From the NCBI GenBank assembly GCA_016871115.1, contig VFZP01000008.1, positions 1 to 37,569 of the forward strand: 37,569 nt of DNA, given 5' to 3'. This DNA is from Acidobacteriota bacterium. GTDB taxonomy: Bacteria > Acidobacteriota > Terriglobia > Bryobacterales > Bryobacteraceae. The position numbers and the translations under genes were made by a program. Below the pieces are notes generated by a model. That model was not told the DNA's origin and made no database searches. It saw nothing but the letters and a program-made list of their open reading frames with translations. Positions 15,808-24,267 of the stretch are shown here, piece by piece (positions within the stretch are counted from its first letter, which is position 1; each line of letters opens with the position of its first letter).

Positions 15808-18800
15808 ATGCTCAAAGTCCACCGGCTTTTTGTAGGTTTCTTTCTGATGGCGCTAGTCGCCTTTTCCCAAGCGGACGCGAATAAGGGGCAGATCTCCGGC
15901 ACCATCTTCGATCAGAACCAAGCGGTCATCCCGAACGCCAAGGTGAGGATCCGGAACGTAGCCACGGGCCTTGAGCGCGAGTTGACCAGTAACGAAGCGG
16001 GCCAATATCGGGCGGTGCTGCTCGACGCCGGCGAGTACACGATTACGGTCAGCAGCGCCGGGCTGGCGGATGCGAAGTACCAGGGTGTGGTGGTGGCGGT
16101 GGGTACGGCGGTACCGCTCGATGTCGTCATGCAAGTGCAAGCGACGACCACGGTGGTGGAAGTGGGCGCAACGTTGCTGGCTATTCAGCCTTCGCCCTCG
16201 GCCACATTGAACAGCAACGCGATCACCAATCTGCCGATCAACGGACGCCGCTTTCAGGATTTCGCGGTGTTGACGCCTTCTGTGCAGGTGGACCCGCAGC
16301 GCGGCCAGCTTTCGTTTGCCGGCCAGCGTGCGATCAACTCCAACATCATGCTGGATGGCGCGGACTACAATCAGCCGTTCTTCGGAGGCATCCGCGGCGG
16401 GGAGCGCTCGAACTCGATCATCACGGTTCCGCAGAGTGCGATTCAGGAATTCCAGGTGGTGACCACCGGGTACACGGCCGAGTACGGCCGGTCAACGGGC
16501 GGCGTGCTGAACACGATCACCAAGTCCGGCGGCAACGCCCTGCATGGCGATGCGTTTTATCAGGTGCGCCACAAAGAGCTCGGCGCCAAGGATCCGGTGC
16601 AGTTGATTGCTTCGCTTGAGACGCTGCAGCAATATGGCGGTTCGGTGGGCGGGCCCATCAAGTCCAACCGGCTTTTTTTCTTTGGGGCGTTCGAAGGGCA
16701 GAAGTCGAAAACGCCGCGCCAGGTGCAATTTGCGCAGTTGCTCGGACGCGCCGCGACGCCAGCCACGCAAGAGGCGCTGAACTTCTTCCGGAGCGAGGAA
16801 AAGGGCTTTCGCCAAACCAACGATGCCTACGCGTTGACCGCCCGCGTGGATCATCAGGAAACGGCAGGACACCGCCTCACGCTGCGCTACAACTTCTCCG
16901 ACGCGAATGCGGAAAACGCCGTCTCGGTAGGCGGTTCGCTGAGCCCGTTCACCAACCGGTCTTTCTCCAACGATGGCATCGAGAAAAATCGCATCCATAA
17001 CGGAACGGCGCAGTACACGCGCATCCTGTCGCCGTCGATGGTGAACGATTTCCGTTTTGCTGGCAGCCTCGAGGAGCGCCCGCGGCTTTCCAATTCCGCG
17101 TTGCCGCAGGTGGCCGCGGGCCCGATTGGCACGTTTGGCGCGCGCAACTTCCTTCCCACTATCCAAGACGACCGCCGGTTGCAGTTTAACGACGGATTGA
17201 CCGTCACGCGCGGGGCGCATTCCGTGAAGGTGGGCTTCGACTACAACTACCTCACCACGGGCCAAGCGTTCGGCTTCAATCAGTTCGGCTCGTTTTCGCT
17301 CGCCGGATCGAACCTCGATACGCTACTCGACATTCTCGGCACGGGCGGTGCGATCGCCAACCGCTTTGACTCGCGCGACGTGACCTATTCCCGCCAACTC
17401 GGCAACCTGACCGCGGCCTTCAAGATGCATCAGGCTGCCCTGTTTGCTCAGGATAGCTGGCGCGTGAACAACAAACTGACGCTGGACTTCGGCCTGCGCT
17501 GGGAGGGCCAATGGAATCCAGAGGCCGAAGGCGGCAACCAGTCCGTGATCGATCGCGTGAAGGGTTTCCGTTTTCCTAACGGCATGACAGTAGACCCGAC
17601 CCGGATCAACGACTCCACCGCGCAGATCGCGCCGCGTTTCGGCTTTGCCTACACGCCTTGCTCTTGCGCACGCCGCGCCGTGGTGCGCGGGCATACGGGT
17701 CTGTTCTATGCCTCGACGCCGTTGATCGTGTTTGCCGGTCCGTCGAACAACTTCCGGCTTCCGCCGGGCGATGTCTCCATCACGCTCGCGCCGACGGCCA
17801 CGCAGACGGTCTACCAGCAACTGCTCGCCGGGGGTGTGGACCTCAATCGCACGCCGCTTGGCCAACTGCCGGTAATTCCGGTTGAGACAGTGCAGCGCGC
17901 TTCGGCGCTCGCGCTGGGCGGCACGGCTCGCGACCCGTTTGCCGGCGCGGGCCTGATCGTGCAAGCGGCTGACTTCCGCAATCCGCGCGCCTTCCAGGCG
18001 GGACTCGGCATCGATCGCGAGTTGTTCGACAACTTTGTGGCGGGCATTCAGTTCAACCTCGTGAACACGGTGTACCTGCAGCGCAATCACGACTACAACT
18101 TGCCATTGCCGCTGGTCCGCCCCGGCGACGCTTCACAGCGTCCGACCTATGCGCTGCGCAACGCCCCGGTGTTGCAGACTCGTCCGATCCAGTCGCTAGG
18201 CGCCATTACCGTGCGTGCTTCCTCGGCGCGAAGCCTGTATCGCGGTCTCACGCTGCAATCGCAGTACCGCACGCGCAAAGCGCAGTTCGGCGTCTTCTAC
18301 ACGTGTTCGCAGAACTATTCCGACGACGATACTGAACGCGATACCAGCGGCTTCAACTATTCGGACCCGCAGAACTTCCGCATCGACTATGGCTACTCGC
18401 GCCTTGACCTCCGGCACCAATTCAACAGCTACGCCACTTACAACCTGCCGTTGGGCTTTCAAGTGTCGGGCATCCTGCGCGGGCGTAGCGGCCTGCCGAT
18501 CAATCCGATCACGGGCACCGATGCCAATGAAGAGTTCGGCAACAACGACCGGCCGTTCCGCGCTCCCGGCGTGCCGCTTGAACGCAATTCATTCCGCAAT
18601 CGCGCGGTTTGGAACAACGACTTCCGCGTGTTGAAGAACTTCAGGCTCGGCGGTGATGCCCGGCGTGCGCAGTTCTCGGTTGAGTTCTTCAATATGCTGA
18701 ACCTCGACAATGTTCTGTATTCAGGCGCCAACGGCGGTTTGTTCGGCGGTACGTACGGGCTAGGTCTGAATGCGGCCGGACAGGCCGTAGCGGTGGACCC

Positions 18801-18903
18801 GCGCTTCCTGCGGCTGCGTCAGCCGGACGGCAGTTACGACCGCAACAACGCGCAGTCCGGTTCGCCGATGCAGGTGCAGTTGGGCCTGCGGTTCTTCTTT
18901 TAG
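15808..18903 (+). CDS. Oar-like TonB-dependent receptor (intact)
   Basis: A 1031-residue outer-membrane receptor. ATG 15808 has a good SD (AGGAG, seven bases upstream) and begins a signal peptide (LFVGFFLMALVAFSQA). The frame is open far upstream but that part is out of phase with the previous receptor and is not coding. Domains in order: a carboxypeptidase-regulatory-like beta-sandwich (about 25-110, GTIFDQNQAVIPNAKVRI), the plug (LPINGRRFQDFAVLTPS, NIMLDGADYNQPF, EFQVVTTGYTAEYGRSTGG), and a TonB-dependent beta-barrel ending LGLRFFF. It resembles the receptor just upstream in architecture but is not a close copy. Such receptors in Acidobacteriota are thought to take up oligosaccharides, peptides or other large compounds. 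Only 15 bases separate its stop from the convergent TonB-fusion gene. Confidence 0.92.
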   Translation: MLKVHRLFVGFFLMALVAFSQADANKGQISGTIFDQNQAVIPNAKVRIRNVATGLERELTSNEAGQYRAVLLDAGEYTITVSSAGLADAKYQGVVVAVGTAVPLDVVMQVQATTTVVEVGATLLAIQPSPSATLNSNAITNLPINGRRFQDFAVLTPSVQVDPQRGQLSFAGQRAINSNIMLDGADYNQPFFGGIRGGERSNSIITVPQSAIQEFQVVTTGYTAEYGRSTGGVLNTITKSGGNALHGDAFYQVRHKELGAKDPVQLIASLETLQQYGGSVGGPIKSNRLFFFGAFEGQKSKTPRQVQFAQLLGRAATPATQEALNFFRSEEKGFRQTNDAYALTARVDHQETAGHRLTLRYNFSDANAENAVSVGGSLSPFTNRSFSNDGIEKNRIHNGTAQYTRILSPSMVNDFRFAGSLEERPRLSNSALPQVAAGPIGTFGARNFLPTIQDDRRLQFNDGLTVTRGAHSVKVGFDYNYLTTGQAFGFNQFGSFSLAGSNLDTLLDILGTGGAIANRFDSRDVTYSRQLGNLTAAFKMHQAALFAQDSWRVNNKLTLDFGLRWEGQWNPEAEGGNQSVIDRVKGFRFPNGMTVDPTRINDSTAQIAPRFGFAYTPCSCARRAVVRGHTGLFYASTPLIVFAGPSNNFRLPPGDVSITLAPTATQTVYQQLLAGGVDLNRTPLGQLPVIPVETVQRASALALGGTARDPFAGAGLIVQAADFRNPRAFQAGLGIDRELFDNFVAGIQFNLVNTVYLQRNHDYNLPLPLVRPGDASQRPTYALRNAPVLQTRPIQSLGAITVRASSARSLYRGLTLQSQYRTRKAQFGVFYTCSQNYSDDDTERDTSGFNYSDPQNFRIDYGYSRLDLRHQFNSYATYNLPLGFQVSGILRGRSGLPINPITGTDANEEFGNNDRPFRAPGVPLERNSFRNRAVWNNDFRVLKNFRLGGDARRAQFSVEFFNMLNLDNVLYSGANGGLFGGTYGLGLNAAGQAVAVDPRFLRLRQPDGSYDRNNAQSGSPMQVQLGLRFFF

Positions 18904-18918
18904 TTGAGGAATACCAGG

Positions 18919-20181
18919 TCAGTTGCCGCTGCGCTCGGGCGAGACGCGCGTTTGGCCGCGGTCGAGGTCATAGCGCAACACCCAACTTTGCGGCGCGCCA
19001 TTGGCCGGAAACTTCCAGGCGCGTGAGGCGGCCAGCGCGCGGCCAGTGAAATACTTGCTCACGCGCGGCGGATCTACGCTGGCCTGCGTGACGTTGCCAT
19101 CGGCATCCACACGCACGCGGATGTTGATGCGTACGCGACCCACGATGGTGTTGCGGGCCCGCTGCGGAATCTCTGGCATCACCTGGCGAATGCTGCCGGT
19201 GGCCACGGGCGCTGCCGCTGGCGGAGGAGGCGGAGACGGAGGCAACGGGGTTGGTTCCGGCTTCGGCTTCACGGGCTCGGTCTTCTGTTTGGGTTTCGCC
19301 GCTTCCTTCTTCCTGGTGTTGGCGGCCGGCGCAGCGGGTGGAGGCTCAGCGGGCGCTGTTGTCACCACGGGCACGGGGGGCGGCGGCGTTGGCGGGACCG
19401 GCTGGGCTGCCCTTTCCGGCCCGCTCGTCCGCAACGCCAGCAGGCCAGCAATCGCCGCGGTGGCGGCCGCGCTCCCTAGTCCCCACCACTTCATGCGCGA
19501 GCCTGAGCGCTCCACCGGAGGCGGCTCGCCGCGCAAGTGGGCTTCGATGCGCGCAAGACTCCAACGCGCCGACGCGTCTGCATCGAGGCACCCGTTCACG
19601 ATGCCCGCGAACGGCTCCGGCGACTTGCGGTCAAAGCCGCCCATCGTATGCTGCAACAGCGTGCCAATCGCGCGGCAGTCCGCGGAGGTGTCGCCGCCGT
19701 GGACGAGGCTGTCGTTCGAAACCTGCAGTTGCTCGCCGATGGCAAGCAGGTTGGACGGCTTCACGCCGCCGTGGGAGTAGCCCTTCGAGTGGAGAAAGCG
19801 AAGCGCCGAAAGCAACGGGACGAGCATGTCGCGGGCTTCGTCCGGCTTGAGCAGTCGATCCGCGAGCACGTCTCCGAGATTCTCGTCAGCGTGTTCCATC
19901 ACGGCGTAGGCGCAGCGGGTGTGCCCGAGCGGCGCTTCGCCGGTGTGCAGAATCTTCTGCAACGCCGGGTGAGCGAGCGCCGCGGTGCGTTTCCACAAGG
20001 CGAGGTTGGCAAGGACTGACTCCGGATCGCCGGGGAAGAGCTTGACCGCCGCGGGCTGGCCCTGAAACTGCGCGGCGAAGACTGCCGCCCGGCTGGTGCC
20101 GCCGAGGCAACGCTCCAATTGCAGATCCGGGGCGAGGGGGTGGCCTTCCCATTGAATCCAGAAGGACAAGTCAAAGGACAT
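18919..20181 (-). CDS. Pseudokinase-transmembrane-TonB fusion protein
   Basis: A 420-residue protein. Residues about 20-215 have a eukaryotic-like Ser/Thr kinase fold: the VAVK-type Lys47 (AAVKLF) is kept, but the catalytic loop reads HGGVKPSN (137-144), with Gly in place of the catalytic Asp, and no clear DFG is present (VSNDS instead). It is therefore probably a pseudokinase. A single transmembrane helix (about 233-250) is followed by a long Pro/Lys-rich spacer (255-330) and a TonB C-terminal domain (335-420: MPEIPQRARNTIVGRVRIN through AASRAWKFPANG). A TonB-like protein normally bridges the inner membrane and TonB-dependent receptors. The gene lies directly next to two such receptors. It could sense cytoplasmic state and adjust receptor energisation or signalling; that role is inference. 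Confidence 0.82.
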   Translation of the reverse strand: MSFDLSFWIQWEGHPLAPDLQLERCLGGTSRAAVFAAQFQGQPAAVKLFPGDPESVLANLALWKRTAALAHPALQKILHTGEAPLGHTRCAYAVMEHADENLGDVLADRLLKPDEARDMLVPLLSALRFLHSKGYSHGGVKPSNLLAIGEQLQVSNDSLVHGGDTSADCRAIGTLLQHTMGGFDRKSPEPFAGIVNGCLDADASARWSLARIEAHLRGEPPPVERSGSRMKWWGLGSAAATAAIAGLLALRTSGPERAAQPVPPTPPPPVPVVTTAPAEPPPAAPAANTRKKEAAKPKQKTEPVKPKPEPTPLPPSPPPPPAAAPVATGSIRQVMPEIPQRARNTIVGRVRINIRVRVDADGNVTQASVDPPRVSKYFTGRALAASRAWKFPANGAPQSWVLRYDLDRGQTRVSPERSGN

Positions 20182-20186
20182 GGCGT

Positions 20187-20555
20187 CTATTTGCCGGCTT
20201 CCTTCTTCTTGCTCAGGTCCGGCGCGAGCAGGCGCAGGATGAAATTCGAAATGCTCATCAGAATGGAGCCGATGAAGGCGGGAATGAAGCCGTCCACCGA
20301 AAAGCCGTCGACGAAGTACGCCGCGAGCATGAGCATCAAGGCGTTGATGACCAGAGACGCAACGCCCAGCGTCAGGATGATCCAGGGGAAGGACAGAAAC
20401 TTGAGGACAAGGCCCAGTGTGGAGTTCACCAAGCCGATTGCCACCGCGGCTATCAGGGCCGATTGAAAGCTCGACACGTTGAAGCCTTTGATGACGTGCG
20501 CCACGATCAGGAGACTGATGGCGCTGATGAGCCAGTTGAGCAAGAGTCGCATCAT
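20187..20555 (-). CDS. Small membrane protein of the phage holin 4_2 / YvlD family
   Basis: About 122 residues, nearly all hydrophobic, with four predicted transmembrane helices: LLNWLISAISLLIVAHVI, the ALIAAVAIGLVNSTLGLVL segment, FPWIILTLGVASLVINALML, and PAFIGSILMSISNFIL. The pattern and length are typical of the PF04020 (YvlD-like) family, a chromosomal family despite the holin name. ATG at 20555 or 20552 fits the conserved MMRLLLNWL start. A short basic C-terminal tail (LSKKKEAGK) is cytoplasmic. It follows no visible SD and ends five bases before the start of the downstream TonB-fusion gene, so the two may be co-transcribed. Function is not established for the family. Confidence 0.85.
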   Translation of the reverse strand: MMRLLLNWLISAISLLIVAHVIKGFNVSSFQSALIAAVAIGLVNSTLGLVLKFLSFPWIILTLGVASLVINALMLMLAAYFVDGFSVDGFIPAFIGSILMSISNFILRLLAPDLSKKKEAGK

Positions 20556-20583
20556 AGTCAAGGGTATGCTGAGGAAGAAAGCC

Positions 20584-21303
20584 GTGACAACCCGCACCCG
20601 ACGCACATTCCTGCCCACGCCGTTCGTATATGCCGCTTCAGCCGTTGCGCAACCGGCGGTCAGGGTGGGTGCGCAGGGCGAGGGACTGGCGCGCGCGAAG
20701 GCGTGGCGCTACGCCGGTGCGATCGTGCCGCACGACGCGCTGGACTCCGCGGCCGGGCTGCCGTTGTTGGCGGTGGAGATCAGGCTTCCGGTCTACGACG
20801 CGAAAACAGGTCTGCCGCCGCGCGAGTTGATCGAACGCGCCGCCATCGCCGCCGCCAAGCGCGGCGCCGAGCGTTTGATCCTGAACGGGCGGCCTTGCTA
20901 CGACGGACGTTTGGACCGCGATGCGCTCACCACAAAAACGATCGCGTTGAATACGGCGGGGCGCTTGTGCATGTCACACCGGCTGGGGCTGCGCTACCGC
21001 AACGGGCGCGGCGAGTTCGGGGGCAACGCGCTGGAGATGGAAGAGATGATGAAGCGCGCCAATCCGCAACTGGTGGGCGTGGCGTTTGACGCGGCTGAAT
21101 GCAAGCGCGCGGGCGCGGACATGGTGAACTTTCTGGCGCGCCATCTGAACCGCATCGACTGTCTGATCGTGCGCGACTGGCAGACGGTGGATTTCAAGCT
21201 GCTCGCCGCCGAGTCTAAAGCGCGCGGGTGGAGCGGGTGGCTGGTGCAGTCACCGCCGAGCGCCGAAGGCCGCCGCTACCTCACCCAGCAATTTGGCGTG
21301 TGA
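20584..21303 (+). CDS. Tat-exported sugar-isomerase-fold protein with degenerate active site
   Basis: A 239-residue protein. GTG 20584 has an SD (GAGGA, 20571-20575, eight bases upstream) and starts a twin-arginine signal (TTRTRRTFLPTPFVYAASA). The rest resembles the sugar phosphate isomerase/epimerase TIM barrel: IERAAIAAAKRGAERLILNG, VGVAFDAAECKRAGADMV, and IDCLIVRDW. Positions that usually bind metal look replaced: the YHNH-like segment reads RYRNG, the DTGH-like segment reads DAAEC, and the HVKD-like segment reads LIVRDW. So it may be non-catalytic or have a different chemistry. It is shorter than typical members (about 270-300). It is divergent from the holin-like gene, and its 3' end overlaps the convergent glycosyltransferase by 23 bases. 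Confidence 0.6.
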   Translation: MTTRTRRTFLPTPFVYAASAVAQPAVRVGAQGEGLARAKAWRYAGAIVPHDALDSAAGLPLLAVEIRLPVYDAKTGLPPRELIERAAIAAAKRGAERLILNGRPCYDGRLDRDALTTKTIALNTAGRLCMSHRLGLRYRNGRGEFGGNALEMEEMMKRANPQLVGVAFDAAECKRAGADMVNFLARHLNRIDCLIVRDWQTVDFKLLAAESKARGWSGWLVQSPPSAEGRRYLTQQFGV

Positions 21304-22381
21304 CGACGGCCGCCACCGCTGACGCCGCGTCGGGTCGTGCGAGGCGCCGTGCACTGGCCTGCATCGCTGCAATCCGGGCGGGGTCGCCAAGCAGCGCGCG
21401 CACGTTGTAGCCCAGCGTATGGAGGTTGTTGCACCAGACACCCACGCCTTGTTCGAGAAGATAAATGGCATTGCGCTCTTCCTGGCCCGGAATGGGATTC
21501 ACCACAATCCAGCCGAGCCCCTTGCACAGCGACGCCGCCGTGGTGAGACCGCCCGGCTTGCCCATCATCACATCCGCCGCGCTCATCCACTCGTCCATTT
21601 CGGTGGTGAAGCCGAGCGCGTGTATGCCCGGTGCGCCGAGCTTTTCGATGGAGTGTTTCATGGCGGCGTTGCGCCCGCACGTCGTGACGATCTGCGCGCT
21701 GACGCCCGCGGCGAGGAGTTGTTCGATCATCTGGCGGACGTTGGTGGCGCCGAAGCCGCCGGCGGAAATCAGCAGCACGGGCGGTCCGCCGGTGGGGAGG
21801 CCGAGTTTGCGGCGCATGGCGGTGCGCGGCTTGCGTTCGCCAAACACCGGATGCGTGGGGATGCCGGTGACAGTGATCGTATCCGCGGCGATGCCGAGTT
21901 GCAGGAGGTGCGCGCGGGCTTCGTCCGTGGCGACGCAGTAGTGGTCTGACGGCGCGCCCAGCCAGAAGCCGTGCACTTCGAAATCCGTCACCACCGTGAC
22001 GATGCGCGCGCGGCTACGGCCCTTGCGGCGTTCGCGGTCCAGGAGCGCTGTGGTCAAAAAGTGGGTGCGGACCGCTACGTCAGGATCCATCTCGCGCAGC
22101 ATCCTCAAGAGCCGCGCGGACCCGGCCTGCTCCAGCTTCCAACGTACGCGGTCCTGGTGAAACGGCTTGTCGGTGGCGTCGTAGATCCAGCCCAGCAGTT
22201 GCGGCGCGCGGCCAACCATCTTCAGGTAGGCATCGCGGTAGAGCGTGCCGAAAGCGGGGGGCATCAAGCTGAGTACGTCGAAGTTGGCGACGGTGGCAGT
22301 GGGATACTGCGCGCGGCACGCGGCCTCGACGGCTTCGGCGGCACGCAGGTGCCCTGCCCCGACGGAGGCGGAGAGGATCAC
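21281..22381 (-). CDS. MGDG synthase-like glycosyltransferase (GT28)
   Basis: A 366-residue enzyme. The N-terminal MGDG synthase domain starts at once with the nucleotide-sugar/lipid-side glycine motif ILSASVGAGHLRAAEAV and continues with NFDVLSLMPPAFGTLYRDAY. The C-terminal GT28 domain contains LLISAGGFGATNVRQMIEQL, GFTTEMDEWMSAADVMMGKP and PGQEERNAIYLLEQGVGV, typical of UDP-sugar binding in MurG/MGD-type enzymes. It probably transfers a hexose from a UDP-sugar to diacylglycerol or another lipid on the inner leaflet, making a glycolipid. The GTG at 22381 is used because the Gly-rich motif is only six residues in. A -10-like TATAGT lies about 20 bases upstream on the minus strand. It is intact. 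Confidence 0.85.
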   Translation of the reverse strand: MILSASVGAGHLRAAEAVEAACRAQYPTATVANFDVLSLMPPAFGTLYRDAYLKMVGRAPQLLGWIYDATDKPFHQDRVRWKLEQAGSARLLRMLREMDPDVAVRTHFLTTALLDRERRKGRSRARIVTVVTDFEVHGFWLGAPSDHYCVATDEARAHLLQLGIAADTITVTGIPTHPVFGERKPRTAMRRKLGLPTGGPPVLLISAGGFGATNVRQMIEQLLAAGVSAQIVTTCGRNAAMKHSIEKLGAPGIHALGFTTEMDEWMSAADVMMGKPGGLTTAASLCKGLGWIVVNPIPGQEERNAIYLLEQGVGVWCNNLHTLGYNVRALLGDPARIAAMQASARRLARPDAASAVAAVVTRQIAG

Positions 22382-22400
22382 GATTCACATGGCACTCTCA

Positions 22401-22408
22401 ACTATACT
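22401..22408. promoter_or_regulatory. Symmetric -10 element between GT28 and fpg genes
   Basis: ACTATACT gives TATACT on the plus strand (22403-22408) toward the Fpg-like gene and TATAGT on the minus strand toward the glycosyltransferase. It is the second overlapping bidirectional -10 in the window, after 6929-6936. No convincing -35 hexamers were found. Confidence 0.4.
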
Positions 22409-22452
22409 GGCCTACGCATCTTCCACCTCCCGCTGCGTAATCTACGGCTGTA

Positions 22453-23356
22453 GTACCAGAACTCCCAGACATCACGGTCTACCTCGAAGCGCTTGACTCG
22501 TGCATTCTCGGCCAGCCCTTCGACACGATCCGCCTCGGCAGTCCGTTCCTCGTCCGCGCTGTCGCTCCGCCTGTCAGCGCCGCCGCAGGCCGCACCGTGA
22601 ACGCGCTCGGCCGCATTGGCAAACGCATCGCCATCGGCACGCATGAAGGCCCGTGGCTCGTGCTGCACCTGATGATCGCCGGCCGCCTGCACTGGCACGC
22701 CGCTCCGAAGCGCCCGAAGCCCGACGGCCGCCCCACGCTGGTGGTGTTCGATTTTCCCAACGGATCACTCAGCCTCACCGAAGCCGGCACGAAAAAGCGC
22801 GCCTCGCTCCACGTGATGGCGGACGACGCCGCGCTGGCCACGCTCGACCCCGGCGGCCTCGACATCTGCACCGCCACGCCCGCCGAATTCGCCGCGCGCC
22901 TCACCGCGCGCAATCACACGCTCAAACGCGCGCTCACCGATCCGCGCCTGTTCAGCAGCATCGGCAACGCCTATTCAGATGAGATCCTGCACCGGCCGCA
23001 CCTATCGCCCATCGCCCTCACGCAAAAGCTCACGCCCGCCGCCATCGCGCAACTCGAAGCCTACGTCCGCACAGTATTGAAGTAATGGGTAGAGCGCTTG
23101 CACGAAGACGCCGGCGGCAAGTTCCCGGAGAGAGTCACCGCTTTCCGCGCAGGCATGGCCGCGCATGGCCGTTACGGCCAACCATGCCCGGTGTGCGGCG
23201 CGCCCATTCAGCGCATCCGCTACGCCGACAACGAAACGAACTACTGCGCCCCGTGCCAGACCGGCGGCAAACTGCTCGCTGACCGCGGCCTGTCAGGGCT
23301 CCTCGGCACAGACTGGCCGCGCACACTCGCCGAACTCGAAGAGCTCAAGAAAAAAA
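22453..23356 (+). pseudogene. Fpg/Nei-family DNA glycosylase with several lesions
   Basis: The frame reads [14 protein letters not shown] at its start, the N-terminus whose Pro2 and Glu3 are catalytic in Fpg/MutM/Nei. The preceding codon is GTA (22453-22455), and an in-frame TAA lies at 22438 with no ATG, GTG or TTG between, so the start codon is lost. The body is conserved ([28 protein letters not shown] equivalent, [17 protein letters not shown]). TAA at 23083-23085 then interrupts the frame before [20 protein letters not shown], and the Cys4 zinc finger follows intact ([20 protein letters not shown], then CAPC). No stop follows the usual C-terminus near 23350. The enzyme would excise oxidised bases. 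GTG 22597 could start a truncated, inactive product. Confidence 0.82.
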
Positions 23357-23400
23357 GGAGGCCGTGCGCATCCACCGAGGTGCGCCCGGCCCGTTTCTTT
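23350..23400. terminator. Bidirectional rho-independent terminator
   Basis: A hairpin with arms 23360-23373 and 23379-23391, loop ACCGA, has 12 base pairs with one bulge and one mismatch. It is preceded by seven A residues (23350-23356, a U-tract for minus-strand transcripts) and followed by TTTCTTT. It lies between two convergent genes (fpg-like and GAF-ANTAR) and can serve both. Confidence 0.75.
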
Positions 23401-23421
23401 CCCCCTCCTCCGCCGCGCGGA

Positions 23422-24219
23422 CTACGCGCGCTCCTCCACGCCGGCCTTCGTCTTGCTCAACTCCTCCGCCAGGATAATGGCCTCTGCCAGTTCCTTCATC
23501 GTGCGCCGCATCCGCCGCGCCTCGCCACGCAGCCGCAGGTACGATTCTTCTTCGGTCAAGCCGTGGTTGCGCATCAGGATGCCCTTGGCGCGCTCCACCA
23601 CCTTGCGGGTTTCCAGTTCCCGCCGCGCTTCTTCGGCTTCGGCCGACAGGCGCTGATTCTCCTCCACCAGCTTCGCCTTGCCGATGGCGTTGCCCATCTG
23701 CTCGCCCACAAACTTCACCAGCCCGATCTCTTGTTCAGAGTGCTCGCGCGGCTGCCGGTGGTGCACGTTGACGACACCGATCGTCTCGCCGCCGCTCACG
23801 ATCGGCACCGACAGGAACGCCTGGTAGGTGTCTTCCACCAGACCGGTGAACTTCTTGAAGCGGCTGTCGTCCACGGCCCGCGAGCCGAGGGCCACGACGG
23901 AATTGTGCTCCGCCACCCAACCCGTGATGCCTTCACCAACCTTCATGCGCAGCGAACCGAGTTCGGCGGCGTGCGGGAGCTGCGAAGCGCGCAGCACGAC
24001 CTCTTCCGTATCTTTTTCAATCAGGTAAACCAGACATGCATCGCAGGCGGTTACGCGCACCGTGAGTCCGAGAACTTCACCAAGTACTTCGTCAAGACTC
24101 AACTCGGAACTGACGATCTGACTGACACGGTGCAGCAGGTCCACCTGAGAAAGGTTCGATTCAGGTGCGATTACTGTTGCCACCACTCTACAGTAAGCTG
24201 GCGTGGCGGGTGGGTCCAA
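23422..24219 (-). CDS. GAF-ANTAR RNA-binding antiterminator
   Basis: Up to 265 residues. A GAF sensor domain spans about residues 25-170 ([58 protein letters not shown]), a coiled linker ([20 protein letters not shown]) follows, and the C-terminus is an ANTAR domain ([20 protein letters not shown] then [20 protein letters not shown]). ANTAR proteins bind twin hexaloop RNA hairpins in leaders and prevent termination, triggered by the sensor. No such twin-loop leader was seen nearby, so the target lies elsewhere. The longest frame starts at TTG 24219; a GTG at 24186 or 24183 just before [13 protein letters not shown] is at least as likely. It is the only intact gene in the damaged 22.4-27.8 kb block. 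Confidence 0.88.
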   Translation of the reverse strand: MDPPATPAYCRVVATVIAPESNLSQVDLLHRVSQIVSSELSLDEVLGEVLGLTVRVTACDACLVYLIEKDTEEVVLRASQLPHAAELGSLRMKVGEGITGWVAEHNSVVALGSRAVDDSRFKKFTGLVEDTYQAFLSVPIVSGGETIGVVNVHHRQPREHSEQEIGLVKFVGEQMGNAIGKAKLVEENQRLSAEAEEARRELETRKVVERAKGILMRNHGLTEEESYLRLRGEARRMRRTMKELAEAIILAEELSKTKAGVEERA

Positions 24220-24267
24220 TCTAAAATTTCTATGGACACTATTTCGCGGCAGAAAGGGGGAGGCTCC

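Noticed and set aside
20187-20555. Phage holin indicating a prophage
   Set aside because: The family is a common chromosomal membrane-protein family, and no other phage gene is in the window.
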